Origin: Roseiarcus sp050012775
Lineage (GTDB): Bacteria > Pseudomonadota > Alphaproteobacteria > Rhizobiales > Beijerinckiaceae
Direction: 5' to 3'
Length of the DNA: 64,000 nucleotides
Assembly: GCA_050012775.1 (NCBI GenBank)
Contig: JBEKGN010000002.1
Coordinates: forward strand, 62,001-126,000
The translations under genes and the position numbers were made by a program. The notes below the pieces were generated by a model. The model worked only from the letters and a program-made list of their open reading frames with translations, did no database searches and had not been told where the DNA came from. This document shows, piece after piece, positions 10,288 to 20,713 of the stretch. How positions within the stretch are numbered: the stretch's first letter is position 1; the number at the start of each line of letters is the position of its first letter.

Positions 10288-10626
10288 TCAATACCCGCCC
10301 TTGCGGCGGCTTTCCGGCAGTCCGGCGACGCGCCCGCCTTGCTTGGACGGGTCCAGCGGAAAAAGATCGTAGAGCGTCTTCTGGTCGACTTTCGCGTTCC
10401 AGCGATCGGACATCGCCTTGAGGATGGCGCGCGTGTTCGGCGTGTTCTGGTTGTCGTTGAAATACTCGTCGCGCAAATAGTCGATCACGTCCCAGTGCCG
10501 GTCGGTGAGCGTAACGCCGTCGAGGCCGGCGATATGCTCGGCGAGGGCTTCGCTCCAATCGTCGGGGTTGACGAGATAGCCCGTCGCGGTGGTCTCGATC
10601 GCTTTGCCCTCGAAATCATACGCCAT
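10288..10626 (-). CDS. Cysteine-less DsrC/TusE homologue (RspA-like)
   Basis: 112-residue DsrC-fold protein. Core motifs are present: the opening GKAIETTATGYLVNPDDWS, LTDRHWDVIDYLRDEYF, and the helix TLYDLFPLDPSKQGGRVAGLPE. The C-terminal arm ends SRRKGGY without the penultimate cysteine of TusE or the two cysteines of DsrC, and the protein has no cysteine at all. It therefore cannot carry sulfur; such homologues have been suggested to be regulatory (RspA group). The gene overlaps the 3' end of cysG by 11 bp and is the distal gene of the dsr operon, while the true dsrC is at 20338. Confidence 0.85.
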   Translation of the reverse strand: MAYDFEGKAIETTATGYLVNPDDWSEALAEHIAGLDGVTLTDRHWDVIDYLRDEYFNDNQNTPNTRAILKAMSDRWNAKVDQKTLYDLFPLDPSKQGGRVAGLPESRRKGGY

Positions 10627-12073
10627 GGCGTTCCTCCGGTTGAATGTCCCGATGAAGCGCGCGCGACGGCGCCGCGCCGCCGTCCGCCGCGTACCAGTTC
10701 AGCTTGTCGCGCAACGCGACGACAGTGCCGACGATGATGATCGTCGGGCCGCGCAGAGCCGCGGCGCGCGCGTTCGCCGCGATCGTCCGCAGCGTGCCGG
10801 TGACGACGCGCTGATTGACGCGCGCGCCGTTGTCGACGACGGCGGCGGGAAGGTCGGGATCGGCGCCGTGCGCGACGAACGCCTGCGTGAGTTCCTCGAG
10901 ATGGCCGAGCCCCATATAGATCGCTACGGTCTGGTTCGGGCGGATGAGCGCGTTCCAATCGAGATCGACCGGCCCATTCTTGCCGTGGCCCGTCACGAAG
11001 ACGCAGGCCTGCGCGTGATCGCGATGGGTCAGGGGAATGCCGGAATAAGCCGAGCACGCCGCCGCGGCGGTTATCCCCGGGCAGACCTGAAACGGGATCT
11101 TGTGGTCGGCGAGCTTTTCGATTTCTTCGCCGCCGCGCCCGAAAATGAAGGGGTCGCCCCCCTTCAGCCGCAGCACGCGTTTGCCTTCGCGCGCCAACCG
11201 CACCAGCAAGTCGCCGATCTCCTCCTGCGGCAATGTGTGATCGTTGCGGCGCTTGCCGACATAGATCCGCTCCGCCTCGCGGCGCACCAAATCGACGATG
11301 CTTGGATCGACCAGGCGATCGTAGAGCACGACGTCCGCCTTCTGCATCAGACGCAGCGCGCGGAAGGTCAGCAGGTCCGGATCGCCCGGCCCGGCGCCCA
11401 CCAAATAGACTTCGCCGATCGGCGCGATATCGCCGCCGGCCGCCTCGCGTTCGATTTCGCTCGCCAGCGCCGCCTCGGCCGCCGCTTCGTTGTTGGCGAG
11501 AACCATTTCGGCGATCGGGCCTTCGAGGACGCGCTCCCAGAATCGGCGCCGCGCCCGCGCCGTCGGCAGCCTCGCGCCGACGAGCGCGCGAGACTTGCCC
11601 ATGAAGGCCGCGAGCCGTCCGTAGGCGGCCGGGATCGAACTTTCCAGGCGCGCCTTGAGCATGCGGCCGAGCATCGGCGAAGCGCCGCCGGTGGAAATCG
11701 CGACGACGAGCGGAGAACGGTCGACGATGGACGGCGCGATGAAGTCGCACAGATCGGGGCGGTCGGCGACGTTGATCAGCGCGCCCGCGCCTCGCACCCG
11801 GGCGAAGGCGCGCTCGTCGGCCTCGCCGTCGCCGGTCGCGACGTAGCACACGACGAAGCCGTCGAGATCGGCGGGCGTCGGTTCGCTCGTCACGTGCTCG
11901 AACGCCGCGTCGTTGCGCAGGGCGCGGAACTCGTCGTCGAGCCGCGCGGCGAAAACGGTCATGCGCGCGCCGGCGCGCGCCAGCGTTTCGGCGCGCCGCG
12001 CCGCGGCGGAGCCGCCGCCGACGACGGCCGCCCGCTTGCCCCGAACGCGCAGGAAAACTGGAAGAGTCTCCAT
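10616..12073 (-). CDS. cysG: Siroheme synthase (uroporphyrinogen methyltransferase / precorrin-2 dehydrogenase-ferrochelatase)
   Basis: 485-residue CysG. The N-terminal domain (about 1-150) starts METLPVFLRVRGKRAAVVGG and carries the NAD-binding fold of precorrin-2 dehydrogenase/sirohydrochlorin ferrochelatase. The C-terminal domain (about 215-455) has VYLVGAGPGDPDLLT and the GGDPFIFGRGGEE loop of SUMT methyltransferases. Together they convert uroporphyrinogen III to siroheme, the cofactor of DsrAB. ATG 12073 is chosen because the family N-terminus begins there; codons further upstream run into dsrN. Its place 44 bp after dsrN ties siroheme supply to dsr expression. Confidence 0.93.
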   Translation of the reverse strand: METLPVFLRVRGKRAAVVGGGSAAARRAETLARAGARMTVFAARLDDEFRALRNDAAFEHVTSEPTPADLDGFVVCYVATGDGEADERAFARVRGAGALINVADRPDLCDFIAPSIVDRSPLVVAISTGGASPMLGRMLKARLESSIPAAYGRLAAFMGKSRALVGARLPTARARRRFWERVLEGPIAEMVLANNEAAAEAALASEIEREAAGGDIAPIGEVYLVGAGPGDPDLLTFRALRLMQKADVVLYDRLVDPSIVDLVRREAERIYVGKRRNDHTLPQEEIGDLLVRLAREGKRVLRLKGGDPFIFGRGGEEIEKLADHKIPFQVCPGITAAAACSAYSGIPLTHRDHAQACVFVTGHGKNGPVDLDWNALIRPNQTVAIYMGLGHLEELTQAFVAHGADPDLPAAVVDNGARVNQRVVTGTLRTIAANARAAALRGPTIIIVGTVVALRDKLNWYAADGGAAPSRALHRDIQPEERHGV

Positions 12074-12117
12074 CGATTCCCCGATCCCGCCCTTCGAGCG
12101 GCCGAGCCGCTCCGCTT

Positions 12118-13572
12118 TCACCGTGCCGACCTGCGCGCCGAATAGGCGCCGGCGCGCTGCGGGCTTGAGTCGGCGGCGAGGCGGCCCACCGTCGGCTCCG
12201 CGCCAAGGCGCGCGCGAGTCTGGCGGACGAAGGCCACGAATCGCCGCGCCCAATGATGCCGGGAAGTGTCGCGCAAATGGCTGAAGCTCGCCAGCAGATT
12301 GCCGATGACGATGCCGTCGCGCCCGCCGTCGACGCCGTAACCGCGCCGCATGCGATAGGCGAAGCGGCAGGCGGGGTCGAGGTTTTCCAGGGCGGCGTAA
12401 TGGAATTCATGCGCCGGAATCGCTTTTTGTTCGGCTCCACCCGGCCAAGGCGCGTCCTCCGTCTCCTCGAGAACGACCAGACCCCGGCCTTGCGGCCGGT
12501 CGCCGACCACGGTCTCGGCGGGAACCGCGCCGACCATTTCGTAAGTGCGGCCTCGCCAGCAAATCGAGCGGGTGAGGTACATCAGTCCGCCGCATTCGGC
12601 GTAGGTCGGCAGCCCGCTTGCGATCGCGGCCTTGATCTCGGCGCGCAGCGGCGCGTTGGCGGCGAGCGCCGCGGCTTGGGTTTCCGGGAAGCCGCCGCCG
12701 ATGAAAAGAGCGTCGGCGGCGGGCAGGCTCTGATCGCGCAAGGCGTCGAAAAAGATCAGATTCGCGCCGGCGCGCCGCAACGCCTCGAAATCATCCTCGT
12801 AATAGAATCCGAACGCGGCGTCGCGCGCCACTGCGATGCGCAAGTCCGGAGCGAGACAAGCCTCGAGCGGCGTGGGTCCGCTCACGTTCCCCGCGGCGCC
12901 CGCGACGGCGATCAAGCGATCGATGTCGATCCCTCGCTGGACGACGTCGCGCGTGCGCGCGATCGTGCGCAGAGCATCGTCGCTCTCGCCCGGCGTCGTC
13001 AGCCCGAGGTGTCGTTCCTCGACCCTCAGCCCTTCGTCACGGCCGATCGCGCCGAGCACGGGGATGTCGGTGTAACGCTCGAGAGCTTGACGCAGCTTGC
13101 CTTCCTGCCGCGCGAGGCCGACTTTGTTGAGGATCACGCCGCGTATCTCGACGCGCGGGTCAAACGCCGCGTAGCCGAGAACCAGCGGCGCGATTCCCCG
13201 CGTCATGCCCTCGGTGTCGACGACGAGCGCGACGGGCGCGCGCAGCAGGCCGGCGAGCGAAGCGCTGGAATCGCGACCCTCGAGATCGAGCCCGTCGTGC
13301 AAGCCTTTGTTTCCTTCGATCAGGGCGATGTCGGCGTTTCCAGCCGCGCGACGGAAAGCGCCAAGAATTTCGGCCTCGCTCTGGGTGTTGAAATCGAGAT
13401 TGTAACAGGCGCGCCCGCTCGCGCGCGCCAGCCACATCGGATCGATATAGTCGGGCCCCTTCTTGAAGGTCTGGACCGCGAGGCCGCGCGCCGCCAGCGC
13501 CGCCGCCAGGCCGAGCGAAATCGTCGTCTTCCCCGAGGATTTGTGAGTGGCGGAAATGAACAGCCGGCCCAT
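12118..13572 (-). CDS. dsrN: Siroheme amidase DsrN (CobB/CbiA-type glutamine amidotransferase)
   Basis: 484-residue member of the cobyrinate a,c-diamide synthase family. The N-terminal P-loop ATHKSSGKTT binds ATP, and the C-terminal class I glutaminase domain has its nucleophile in YAECGGLMYL with a late HEFHY motif. In dsr operons this protein amidates siroheme to the siro-amide used by DsrAB; without that context it would read as a cobalamin enzyme. ATG 13572 gives the standard N-terminus MGRLFISATH; an in-frame TTG at 13593 would overlap dsrP. It directly follows dsrP, as in Allochromatium vinosum. Confidence 0.88.
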   Translation of the reverse strand: MGRLFISATHKSSGKTTISLGLAAALAARGLAVQTFKKGPDYIDPMWLARASGRACYNLDFNTQSEAEILGAFRRAAGNADIALIEGNKGLHDGLDLEGRDSSASLAGLLRAPVALVVDTEGMTRGIAPLVLGYAAFDPRVEIRGVILNKVGLARQEGKLRQALERYTDIPVLGAIGRDEGLRVEERHLGLTTPGESDDALRTIARTRDVVQRGIDIDRLIAVAGAAGNVSGPTPLEACLAPDLRIAVARDAAFGFYYEDDFEALRRAGANLIFFDALRDQSLPAADALFIGGGFPETQAAALAANAPLRAEIKAAIASGLPTYAECGGLMYLTRSICWRGRTYEMVGAVPAETVVGDRPQGRGLVVLEETEDAPWPGGAEQKAIPAHEFHYAALENLDPACRFAYRMRRGYGVDGGRDGIVIGNLLASFSHLRDTSRHHWARRFVAFVRQTRARLGAEPTVGRLAADSSPQRAGAYSARRSAR

Positions 13573-13589
13573 GATCTCGCTTGGCCCCT

Positions 13590-14786
13590 TCAATTCGCTT
13601 GCGCGCGCGGGAGGAACGGCATCAGCCGCAACGCCAGCGCGACGATCAGCATCGCCAGGGAAATCCCGCTGACGCCGAGCAAGGCTTCGGGCAGCGAAGG
13701 CCGATAGAGCGCGACGGCGCCGTCGAAAAACGAGCTCGAGACTTCCATTCCCGGGAAAAGCTCAAGCGGATAGGCCTGTCCGCCGATGATCACGACATAC
13801 ATCTGCGCGAGGCCGCCAATGAGGAACAGCGCGGACGCGAGCGCGAGGGCTCGCCGGCCCGTCGCGCCTTCTGCCTTGAAGTAGAGCAGGGCGATGGGCG
13901 CCAGCGTTCCGATCGCGATCTGGCCGATCCAGAACGTCAGGGTGTAAACGCCGCCGTCGCGCAAGATGAACGTCTCGACGCCTTGATGCGCGCTGGCGTA
14001 GAGCTTGGCCAGATGAAGGACCGCCGTGAAATAGAGCACGGCGAAGGCGAAGATCATCAGCAGGCCGCGGAACTTGCCGAGCATTTCCTCGCTGATCAGC
14101 TCCTCGCGCGTCTCCCACGACATCGTGACCAGAACGAGGACCGTGAAGGCGAGCCCGTAGAGGAACGAAGCCGCGATGAACAGCGGCGCCATCATCGCGG
14201 CGTCGTAGGCTTCGCGGGCGACGAGAAAGCCGAAGATCGATCCGGTGCCGGTTGTCAGCACGAGGCGCAAGACGAAGGCGATCGAGCCCATCGTCTTGCC
14301 GAACGCCGCGGATTTCGAGGCCTGGCGGTCCATCATCGAGAAGAGGTACACGGCGACGACGACGACGAACCCGGTGTAGAGGTAGATGTTCCAGGCGAAG
14401 ATCGATTTGAAATTGTACGTCGTCATGGCGACGATCAGTCGTTCGGGGCGCCCGAGGTCGAGCACGAGAACCGCGAGACCTCCGGCCAGCAACGCGATCG
14501 CGAGAATGCCGGAGAGGCGGGCATAGGGCTTGTAAGCGATCCGGTTGAAGACCGAGGACACCGAGGCGACGTTGAGCGCCCCCGAGGCGGCGACGATCAG
14601 GAAAACGGCGAAGACGTGCGGCGCGCCCCACACGATCTGATTGCTCATGCCGGTGACGACATGACCGTAGGTCTCCATATACAGCGCCGCGCCCAGGCCG
14701 AGCGCCACGACGACGACATTCAGCGCGATGAGGCCCCGGAAAACGGGGCGGTGTGCGTCAAGCTTGCGGAATTTCAGCGTCGCCAT
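13590..14786 (-). CDS. dsrP: DsrP, NrfD/PsrC-family membrane subunit of DsrMKJOP
   Basis: 398-residue integral membrane protein with about ten hydrophobic helices and no cofactor-binding Cys cluster, typical of NrfD/PsrC-like quinone-interacting subunits. It opens MATLKFRKLDAHRPVFRGL, and a first loop TYGHVVTGMSNQIVWG precedes the second helix. In the complex it connects periplasmic DsrJ and DsrO to the quinone pool while DsrMK handle DsrC on the cytoplasmic side. It starts 9 bp after dsrO and precedes dsrN. Confidence 0.93.
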   Translation of the reverse strand: MATLKFRKLDAHRPVFRGLIALNVVVVALGLGAALYMETYGHVVTGMSNQIVWGAPHVFAVFLIVAASGALNVASVSSVFNRIAYKPYARLSGILAIALLAGGLAVLVLDLGRPERLIVAMTTYNFKSIFAWNIYLYTGFVVVVAVYLFSMMDRQASKSAAFGKTMGSIAFVLRLVLTTGTGSIFGFLVAREAYDAAMMAPLFIAASFLYGLAFTVLVLVTMSWETREELISEEMLGKFRGLLMIFAFAVLYFTAVLHLAKLYASAHQGVETFILRDGGVYTLTFWIGQIAIGTLAPIALLYFKAEGATGRRALALASALFLIGGLAQMYVVIIGGQAYPLELFPGMEVSSSFFDGAVALYRPSLPEALLGVSGISLAMLIVALALRLMPFLPRAQAN

Positions 14787-14795
14787 CGGCTTCCT

Positions 14796-15560
14796 CTAGA
14801 GGTTGCGATACCGAACGCCGGGGTCGAGCCCGAGGTCGGAACGGATCTGCGTCGTCGACAGCGCCGCGACCGCCTTGGCGATCTCGCTGTTGGGATCGTT
14901 CAAATCGCCTGAGGTCATCGCGCCGCCTCCCGCGCTCGCGCAGGCCTCGACGCAGGCGGGATTGCGGCCGGCGTCGATGCGATCGACGCACAGCGTGCAG
15001 CCTTCGACCGTGCCCTTGCCGCGCGGCGCGGCGGTTTTCTGGTCTTCGATCGCCTCGGAGACGAAGGAGCGCGCCTTGTAAGGGCAAGCCATGATGCAAT
15101 AGCGGCAACCGATGCAAATGTGCTTGTCCACGAGGACGATGCCGTCCGCGCGCTTGAAAGAGGCGCCGGTCGGGCAGACGTCGACGCAGGCGGGGTTGGC
15201 GCAATGCTGGCACATCACCGGCGCGGAGCGCTGCGCGCCCGTCTTGGGATCGCGCAACGCGACCTTGCGGATCCATTGCGCGTCGGATTCGGCGTGGCCC
15301 GTGCTTTTCCAGCCATTTTCGTCGCGGCAGGCGGTGACGCAACGGTCGCAATCGGCGGGACACTTGTTGGCGTCTATGAGGAGGCCCCAACGAACCTTCG
15401 CCGAGGCGGGCTCGCCGGCCGCGCGCGCCCCGGCGTCTTTGGCGCCGAAGGCGTAGAGCGTGACGCCCGGAGCGATCAGCGCCGCCAGACCGGCGCCGGC
15501 GCCCTTGAGGAGCGAGCGGCGATCGGTCAGCGGACGAGTCGGTTCGGAGCCGGCGCTCAT
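14796..15560 (-). CDS. dsrO: DsrO, periplasmic ferredoxin-like iron-sulfur subunit
   Basis: 254-residue ferredoxin-like subunit exported by the Tat route: DRRSLLKGAGAGLAAL near residues 14-29 is a twin-arginine signal. Multiple [4Fe-4S] motifs follow, including CPADCDRCVTAC, CQHCANPACVDVCPTG, CIGCRYCIMACPY and CTLCVDRI. It passes electrons between DsrJ and DsrP in the DsrMKJOP complex. Start ATG 15560 overlaps the dsrJ stop by 4 bp; upstream in-frame codons overlie dsrJ and are excluded. Confidence 0.94.
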   Translation of the reverse strand: MSAGSEPTRPLTDRRSLLKGAGAGLAALIAPGVTLYAFGAKDAGARAAGEPASAKVRWGLLIDANKCPADCDRCVTACRDENGWKSTGHAESDAQWIRKVALRDPKTGAQRSAPVMCQHCANPACVDVCPTGASFKRADGIVLVDKHICIGCRYCIMACPYKARSFVSEAIEDQKTAAPRGKGTVEGCTLCVDRIDAGRNPACVEACASAGGGAMTSGDLNDPNSEIAKAVAALSTTQIRSDLGLDPGVRYRNL

Positions 15561-16030
15561 GGCTTCGTCCCCTTGAGGTAGTCGCTCAGCGCGGCGAGGT
15601 CCCGGCCGTCCGCGTCGATCGCCGCCGCTTTGTTCGGTTCGCCCGGACGCGAGGCGTGGCACTCGAAGCAATCCACGGAGACCGCCGCATAGTCATGGCA
15701 CGAGCGGCAGAAGTGGCGCGGGTCCGCATAGGTCACCGCGCCGCCGTCGGCGCCGCGCACCGCGTGACAGTCGACGCAGGCGGCCAGACTATACGGCTTG
15801 CCGCGCACGCCGAGATGAACGGTCTCGCCCCGCTGATGAAAGAGCATCGACATGTGGTTGCGGCGCATGAACTCAGTGTCCGCGACGCAATGCTCGCCCC
15901 GTCCCTTCGGGGGATGCGGAACCGGCGTTCGCCCAGCCTCGCCGCTCCCCTCGACGGCCCAGGCGGCGCCGGCCGCCGCTCCGAGGAGCGTCAGCGCCAG
16001 GGCGAGCGAAAGCCGCCAGGCTCGCCGCAT
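15557..16030 (-). CDS. dsrJ: DsrJ, triheme periplasmic cytochrome c
   Basis: 157 residues with a Sec signal or anchor at 1-25 and three CxxCH heme sites at Cys85-His89, Cys108-His112 and Cys121-His125. Cys48, in GEHCVAD, corresponds in position to the cysteine that gives one heme of A. vinosum DsrJ its unusual His/Cys ligation. The protein belongs to the DsrMKJOP electron-transfer complex on the periplasmic face. It sits 4 bp after dsrL and overlaps dsrO. Confidence 0.93.
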   Translation of the reverse strand: MRRAWRLSLALALTLLGAAAGAAWAVEGSGEAGRTPVPHPPKGRGEHCVADTEFMRRNHMSMLFHQRGETVHLGVRGKPYSLAACVDCHAVRGADGGAVTYADPRHFCRSCHDYAAVSVDCFECHASRPGEPNKAAAIDADGRDLAALSDYLKGTKP

Positions 16031-16034
16031 GTCG

Positions 16035-17987
16035 CTACTCCCCCAGGCCCATTTGAATGTAACCGGTCGGGCACACGTCCATGCAGATGTGGCAGCCGAT
16101 GCACTTCGCGTAATCGGTGTAGACGTAGCGTCCGAGCGCGCGTTCTTTCTTCGGCGTGCGCGCGACCGCCGTCTGCGGGCAGTAGACGACGCAATTGTCG
16201 CACTCGAAGCACATGCCGCAACTCATGCAGCGCTCGCCTTCGGCCTGCGCCTCCTTTTCACTCAATGGCTGGAGGCGCGCCTCGAAATTTCCCAGGACGT
16301 TGTCCGCGTCGATCGTCTTCTCGGCGCGGTGGGCGCGCGCCGAATAAGCGAAATGCCCCAGAAACAGCTCGTCGGCCGGAACGATCTGGGATCGCGAGCG
16401 ATCCTCGAAATTGTGCACCGCATAGGCCGCGTGATCAGTGCCGGTGCTTTGACGGTGGTCGTAGGGGGCGGGTTCGTGCCCGGTTTCCCTAAGCTTCTCG
16501 AGCAGGCTGAAATGATGCGCGTTGACCTTGGGTAAATTAGGTTGGTCTTCCCCCTTGAGATAACGATCGATGCTCTCGGCCGCGATCCAGGCATGACCGA
16601 TCGCCGTCGTCAGAAGGTGGGGGCGTATCACATCGCCGCCGACGAACACGCCCGGGCGCTTGGGCGAGCGCTGCCAGGCGTCGGCGGCGGCGGCGCCCTT
16701 GCCGTTGTCGAGCATTTCCAGGCCGGTGAAATCGCCGCCCTGGCCGACCGCGGCGACGATCAATTCGCATTCGATGTCGCGCTCGCTGCCCTCCTTCACC
16801 GCCATCTTGCCGCCCGACCAATCCACTTCGACGACGCGCAGAGCTTTGGCGCGGCCCGGCGAATCGAGCACCACCGCGACCGGCGCGAGCGAAGTGAGTA
16901 TCCGCACGCCTTCGCGAGTGACCTGTTCGATTTCCGCTTTCGACGCGGGCATTTTCTCGATGGGACGCCGGTAGACGATGGTGACGTCGGCGCCCTGGCG
17001 GTGGGCCGCCGTCGCCACGTCGTGGGTCGTCTGGCCGAGCACGACATGCTCCGGCCGGTCCTTTTCGTGGATGTGCGAGATATGCCCCAGCCGGCGCGCC
17101 ACGGCGGCGACGTCCATGGCGGTGTCGCCGCCGCCGATGACGAGCACGCGTTCGGCCCCGACCTTGAGCCTGCCGTCGTTGAAGGCTTCCAGGAAGGCGA
17201 TGCCGCTGATGCAGTTGGCGGCTTCCTTCGCGCCCGGCACGGTGAGCGGCGTTCCCGATTGCGCGCCGAGCCCGACGAACACCGCGTCGTGATCGCGCGC
17301 CAATTCGTCGAGCGTGACGTCAACGCCGACTTTGACGCCGGTGCGCACTTCGACCCCCATGTCCAGGATGCGCTGGATTTCGTGGTCGAGCGCATCGCGC
17401 GGCGTGCGATAGCCGGGAATGCCGTAGCGCACCATGCCGCCGAGTTCGGCGCGCGCCTCGAATATCGTGCAGGCATGGCCCTTGCGGCGCAGGTTATAGG
17501 CGCAGGCGAGGCTGGCGACGCCGCCGCCGACGAGGGCCACGCGCTTGCCCGTCGGTTCGCCCGGCGCAGGCAGCTTCAATCCATGCTCGAGGGCGTAATG
17601 GCCGACGAAATGTTCGACCGCGTTGATGCCGACGAAGTCGTCGACCTCGTTGCGATTGCAGCCGTCCTCGCACGGCGCGGGGCAGACGAGCCCCATGAGC
17701 ATGGGAAACGGATTGGCTTCGACCATGCGTTGGAAGGCGTATTCCTGCCACTTCATGCCCGCGACCGGCGGCTTGTCCATGCCGCGCGCGATCGCCAGCC
17801 AGCCGCGAATGTCGTGCCCCGAGGGACAGGAGGCCTGACACGGCGCGGTGCGCTGCACGTAGGTCGGGCACTTGTTGGTGTGGTCGCCCTGGAAGATCTT
17901 CTTCGTCAGGTCTTGGCTATCCCACGGCGACTCGCCGTTCTTGAAACGACGGAAGGTGGGCGCCTGCGTTCGGACCGTCTCGTTCAT
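16035..17987 (-). CDS. dsrL: DsrL, NAD(P)H:acceptor oxidoreductase partner of DsrAB
   Basis: 650-residue iron-sulfur flavoprotein related to the small subunit of glutamate synthase. An N-terminal Cys-rich part (CPTYVQRTAPCQASCP; CPAPCEDGCNRN) is followed by the FAD fold VALVGGGVASLACA (about 150-163) and an NAD(P) fold VLVIGGGDTAMDVAAVA (about 285-301). A C-terminal ferredoxin-like domain has CMSCGMCFECDNCVVYC and CIGCHICMDVCP. DsrL accepts electrons from DsrAB during sulfur oxidation and reduces NAD+, and is a marker of oxidative Dsr pathways. RBS AGGAGAAGC precedes ATG 17987. Confidence 0.94.
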   Translation of the reverse strand: MNETVRTQAPTFRRFKNGESPWDSQDLTKKIFQGDHTNKCPTYVQRTAPCQASCPSGHDIRGWLAIARGMDKPPVAGMKWQEYAFQRMVEANPFPMLMGLVCPAPCEDGCNRNEVDDFVGINAVEHFVGHYALEHGLKLPAPGEPTGKRVALVGGGVASLACAYNLRRKGHACTIFEARAELGGMVRYGIPGYRTPRDALDHEIQRILDMGVEVRTGVKVGVDVTLDELARDHDAVFVGLGAQSGTPLTVPGAKEAANCISGIAFLEAFNDGRLKVGAERVLVIGGGDTAMDVAAVARRLGHISHIHEKDRPEHVVLGQTTHDVATAAHRQGADVTIVYRRPIEKMPASKAEIEQVTREGVRILTSLAPVAVVLDSPGRAKALRVVEVDWSGGKMAVKEGSERDIECELIVAAVGQGGDFTGLEMLDNGKGAAAADAWQRSPKRPGVFVGGDVIRPHLLTTAIGHAWIAAESIDRYLKGEDQPNLPKVNAHHFSLLEKLRETGHEPAPYDHRQSTGTDHAAYAVHNFEDRSRSQIVPADELFLGHFAYSARAHRAEKTIDADNVLGNFEARLQPLSEKEAQAEGERCMSCGMCFECDNCVVYCPQTAVARTPKKERALGRYVYTDYAKCIGCHICMDVCPTGYIQMGLGE

Positions 17988-17999
17988 CGTCGCTTCTCC

Positions 18000-19556
<1,557 letters not shown>

Positions 19557-19568
19557 CGTCGCTCTCCC

Positions 19569-20282
19569 CTAGGCTTTGCGCGGGACGGGCGCGTAGCGGC
19601 GCTCGCGGCTGTTGTCCGCCTGATTGCGGCTGGGGCTGAAGAACACGCCGGGGGCGTGCAGCAGCTTCGAGAACGGAAAGACGATCATCAGCGTAAGGAC
19701 GAGCGACAGGTGAACGAGCAACGCCGGGTCGTCGGGAAGCGGGCGCCAATCGAGATAGAGGAGCCCAAGGAAAAAGGCCTTCACCGCGACGACGTCGGTG
19801 TGGGCGACGAATTTCATCGTCAGCCCGCTGGCGGCGATGGCGACGAGCAGCAACAGCATGAGATGGTCGGAGGGGCCGCTGATGTAACGGATGCGCGGCA
19901 CGGTCAGGCGTCTTCCCCACAGCGCGACGAGCCCCGCCGCCATCGCGAGGCCCGCGAGGATTCCGAACGGCTGGACGAGCGCGACGAGCGTCGGAACCGG
20001 CTCGGCGAAATAGCGCAGATGGCGCAGCAGAACCACGGCGAGCGCCGCATGAAAGATCCAGCCGAACAGCCAGATCCATTTGTTCGCTTTGAACAGGCTG
20101 TGAAAGAGAACGACCTCCTTGGCCATGCGCAACGCGACGCCGCCGCGCGTGAGCGGGGCGGGGGTGGTCGGAATCTTCAACGGCGCCGGCGTCGTCGCGT
20201 AGCGCCGAATCCGGGCGCCGAGCCCGCTGAGAAGGACGAGCGCCGCTCCGTAGAACGCCAGCGCGAAGATCGCCGTTCGCAT
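19569..20282 (-). CDS. dsrM: DsrM, membrane cytochrome b subunit
   Basis: 237 residues with five to six hydrophobic helices and histidines suited to bind heme b (FHAALAVVLLRHLRYF; HLMLLLLVAIAASG; HLSLVLTLMIVFPFSKLLH), as in NarI/HdrE-like subunits. It pairs with DsrK and exchanges electrons with quinone. ATG 20282 is chosen because MRTAIFALAFYGAALV begins the first helix and GGAGG-like bases precede it; an in-frame codon at 20327 adds a charged, unconserved stretch. Confidence 0.92.
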   Translation of the reverse strand: MRTAIFALAFYGAALVLLSGLGARIRRYATTPAPLKIPTTPAPLTRGGVALRMAKEVVLFHSLFKANKWIWLFGWIFHAALAVVLLRHLRYFAEPVPTLVALVQPFGILAGLAMAAGLVALWGRRLTVPRIRYISGPSDHLMLLLLVAIAASGLTMKFVAHTDVVAVKAFFLGLLYLDWRPLPDDPALLVHLSLVLTLMIVFPFSKLLHAPGVFFSPSRNQADNSRERRYAPVPRKA

Positions 20283-20337
20283 CGATTCCTCCCTTGCGCG
20301 CCGCTCGCCCGCGACGCTCGACCTCACGCGCCTTGGG

Positions 20338-20673
20338 TCAGATGCAGCCGGTCGGCTTCGGCAGGCCGGCGATCTTGCAGGCTTGCTTGGCCGGGCCGTA
20401 GGGAAAGAGCGCGTAGAGCGCCTTTTGATCGCCCTTCTCCTTGCCGAATTTCTTCGTCATCTCCTTGACGAGAATGCGCACGGCCGGAGCGATCTGATAT
20501 TCTTCGTAATATTCGCGCAGGAAATTGACGACCTCCCAGTGTGCGGGCGTCATTTCGATATTCTCGGCTTTGGCGATCATATTCGCCAATTCGGGAGTCC
20601 AGACGCCGATGTCGCTCAGATAGCCTTCCTCGTCGTGCTCGGCGACTGCGCCGTTAACCACGTATCCTTCCAT
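20338..20673 (-). CDS. dsrC: DsrC, sulfur-carrying partner of DsrAB
   Basis: 111-residue canonical DsrC. The C-terminal arm KQACKIAGLPKPTGCI carries both redox cysteines, Cys99 and the penultimate Cys110, needed to present sulfur to DsrAB as a persulfide and to form the trisulfide processed by DsrMK. The body shows the expected MTPAHWEVVNFLREYY helix-turn-helix-like segment. ATG 20673 follows AGGAGA at good distance; a longer frame to 20760 is unlikely. It contrasts with the cysteine-free homologue at 10288. Confidence 0.95.
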   Translation of the reverse strand: MEGYVVNGAVAEHDEEGYLSDIGVWTPELANMIAKAENIEMTPAHWEVVNFLREYYEEYQIAPAVRILVKEMTKKFGKEKGDQKALYALFPYGPAKQACKIAGLPKPTGCI

Positions 20674-20713
20674 GTCATTCTCTCCTGATTGAAAAAAAAC
20701 GCCGCCGAAATCG

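Noticed and set aside
10485..12440. Long alternative frame over cysG and neighbouring genes
   Set aside because: It crosses the ends of dsrN, cysG and the DsrC homologue and has low-complexity Arg/Ala composition; the CysG frame shows clear domains.
12118..13572. Cobalamin biosynthesis gene (cobB/cbiA)
   Set aside because: No other cobalamin genes are nearby, and its place between dsrP and cysG matches dsrN.
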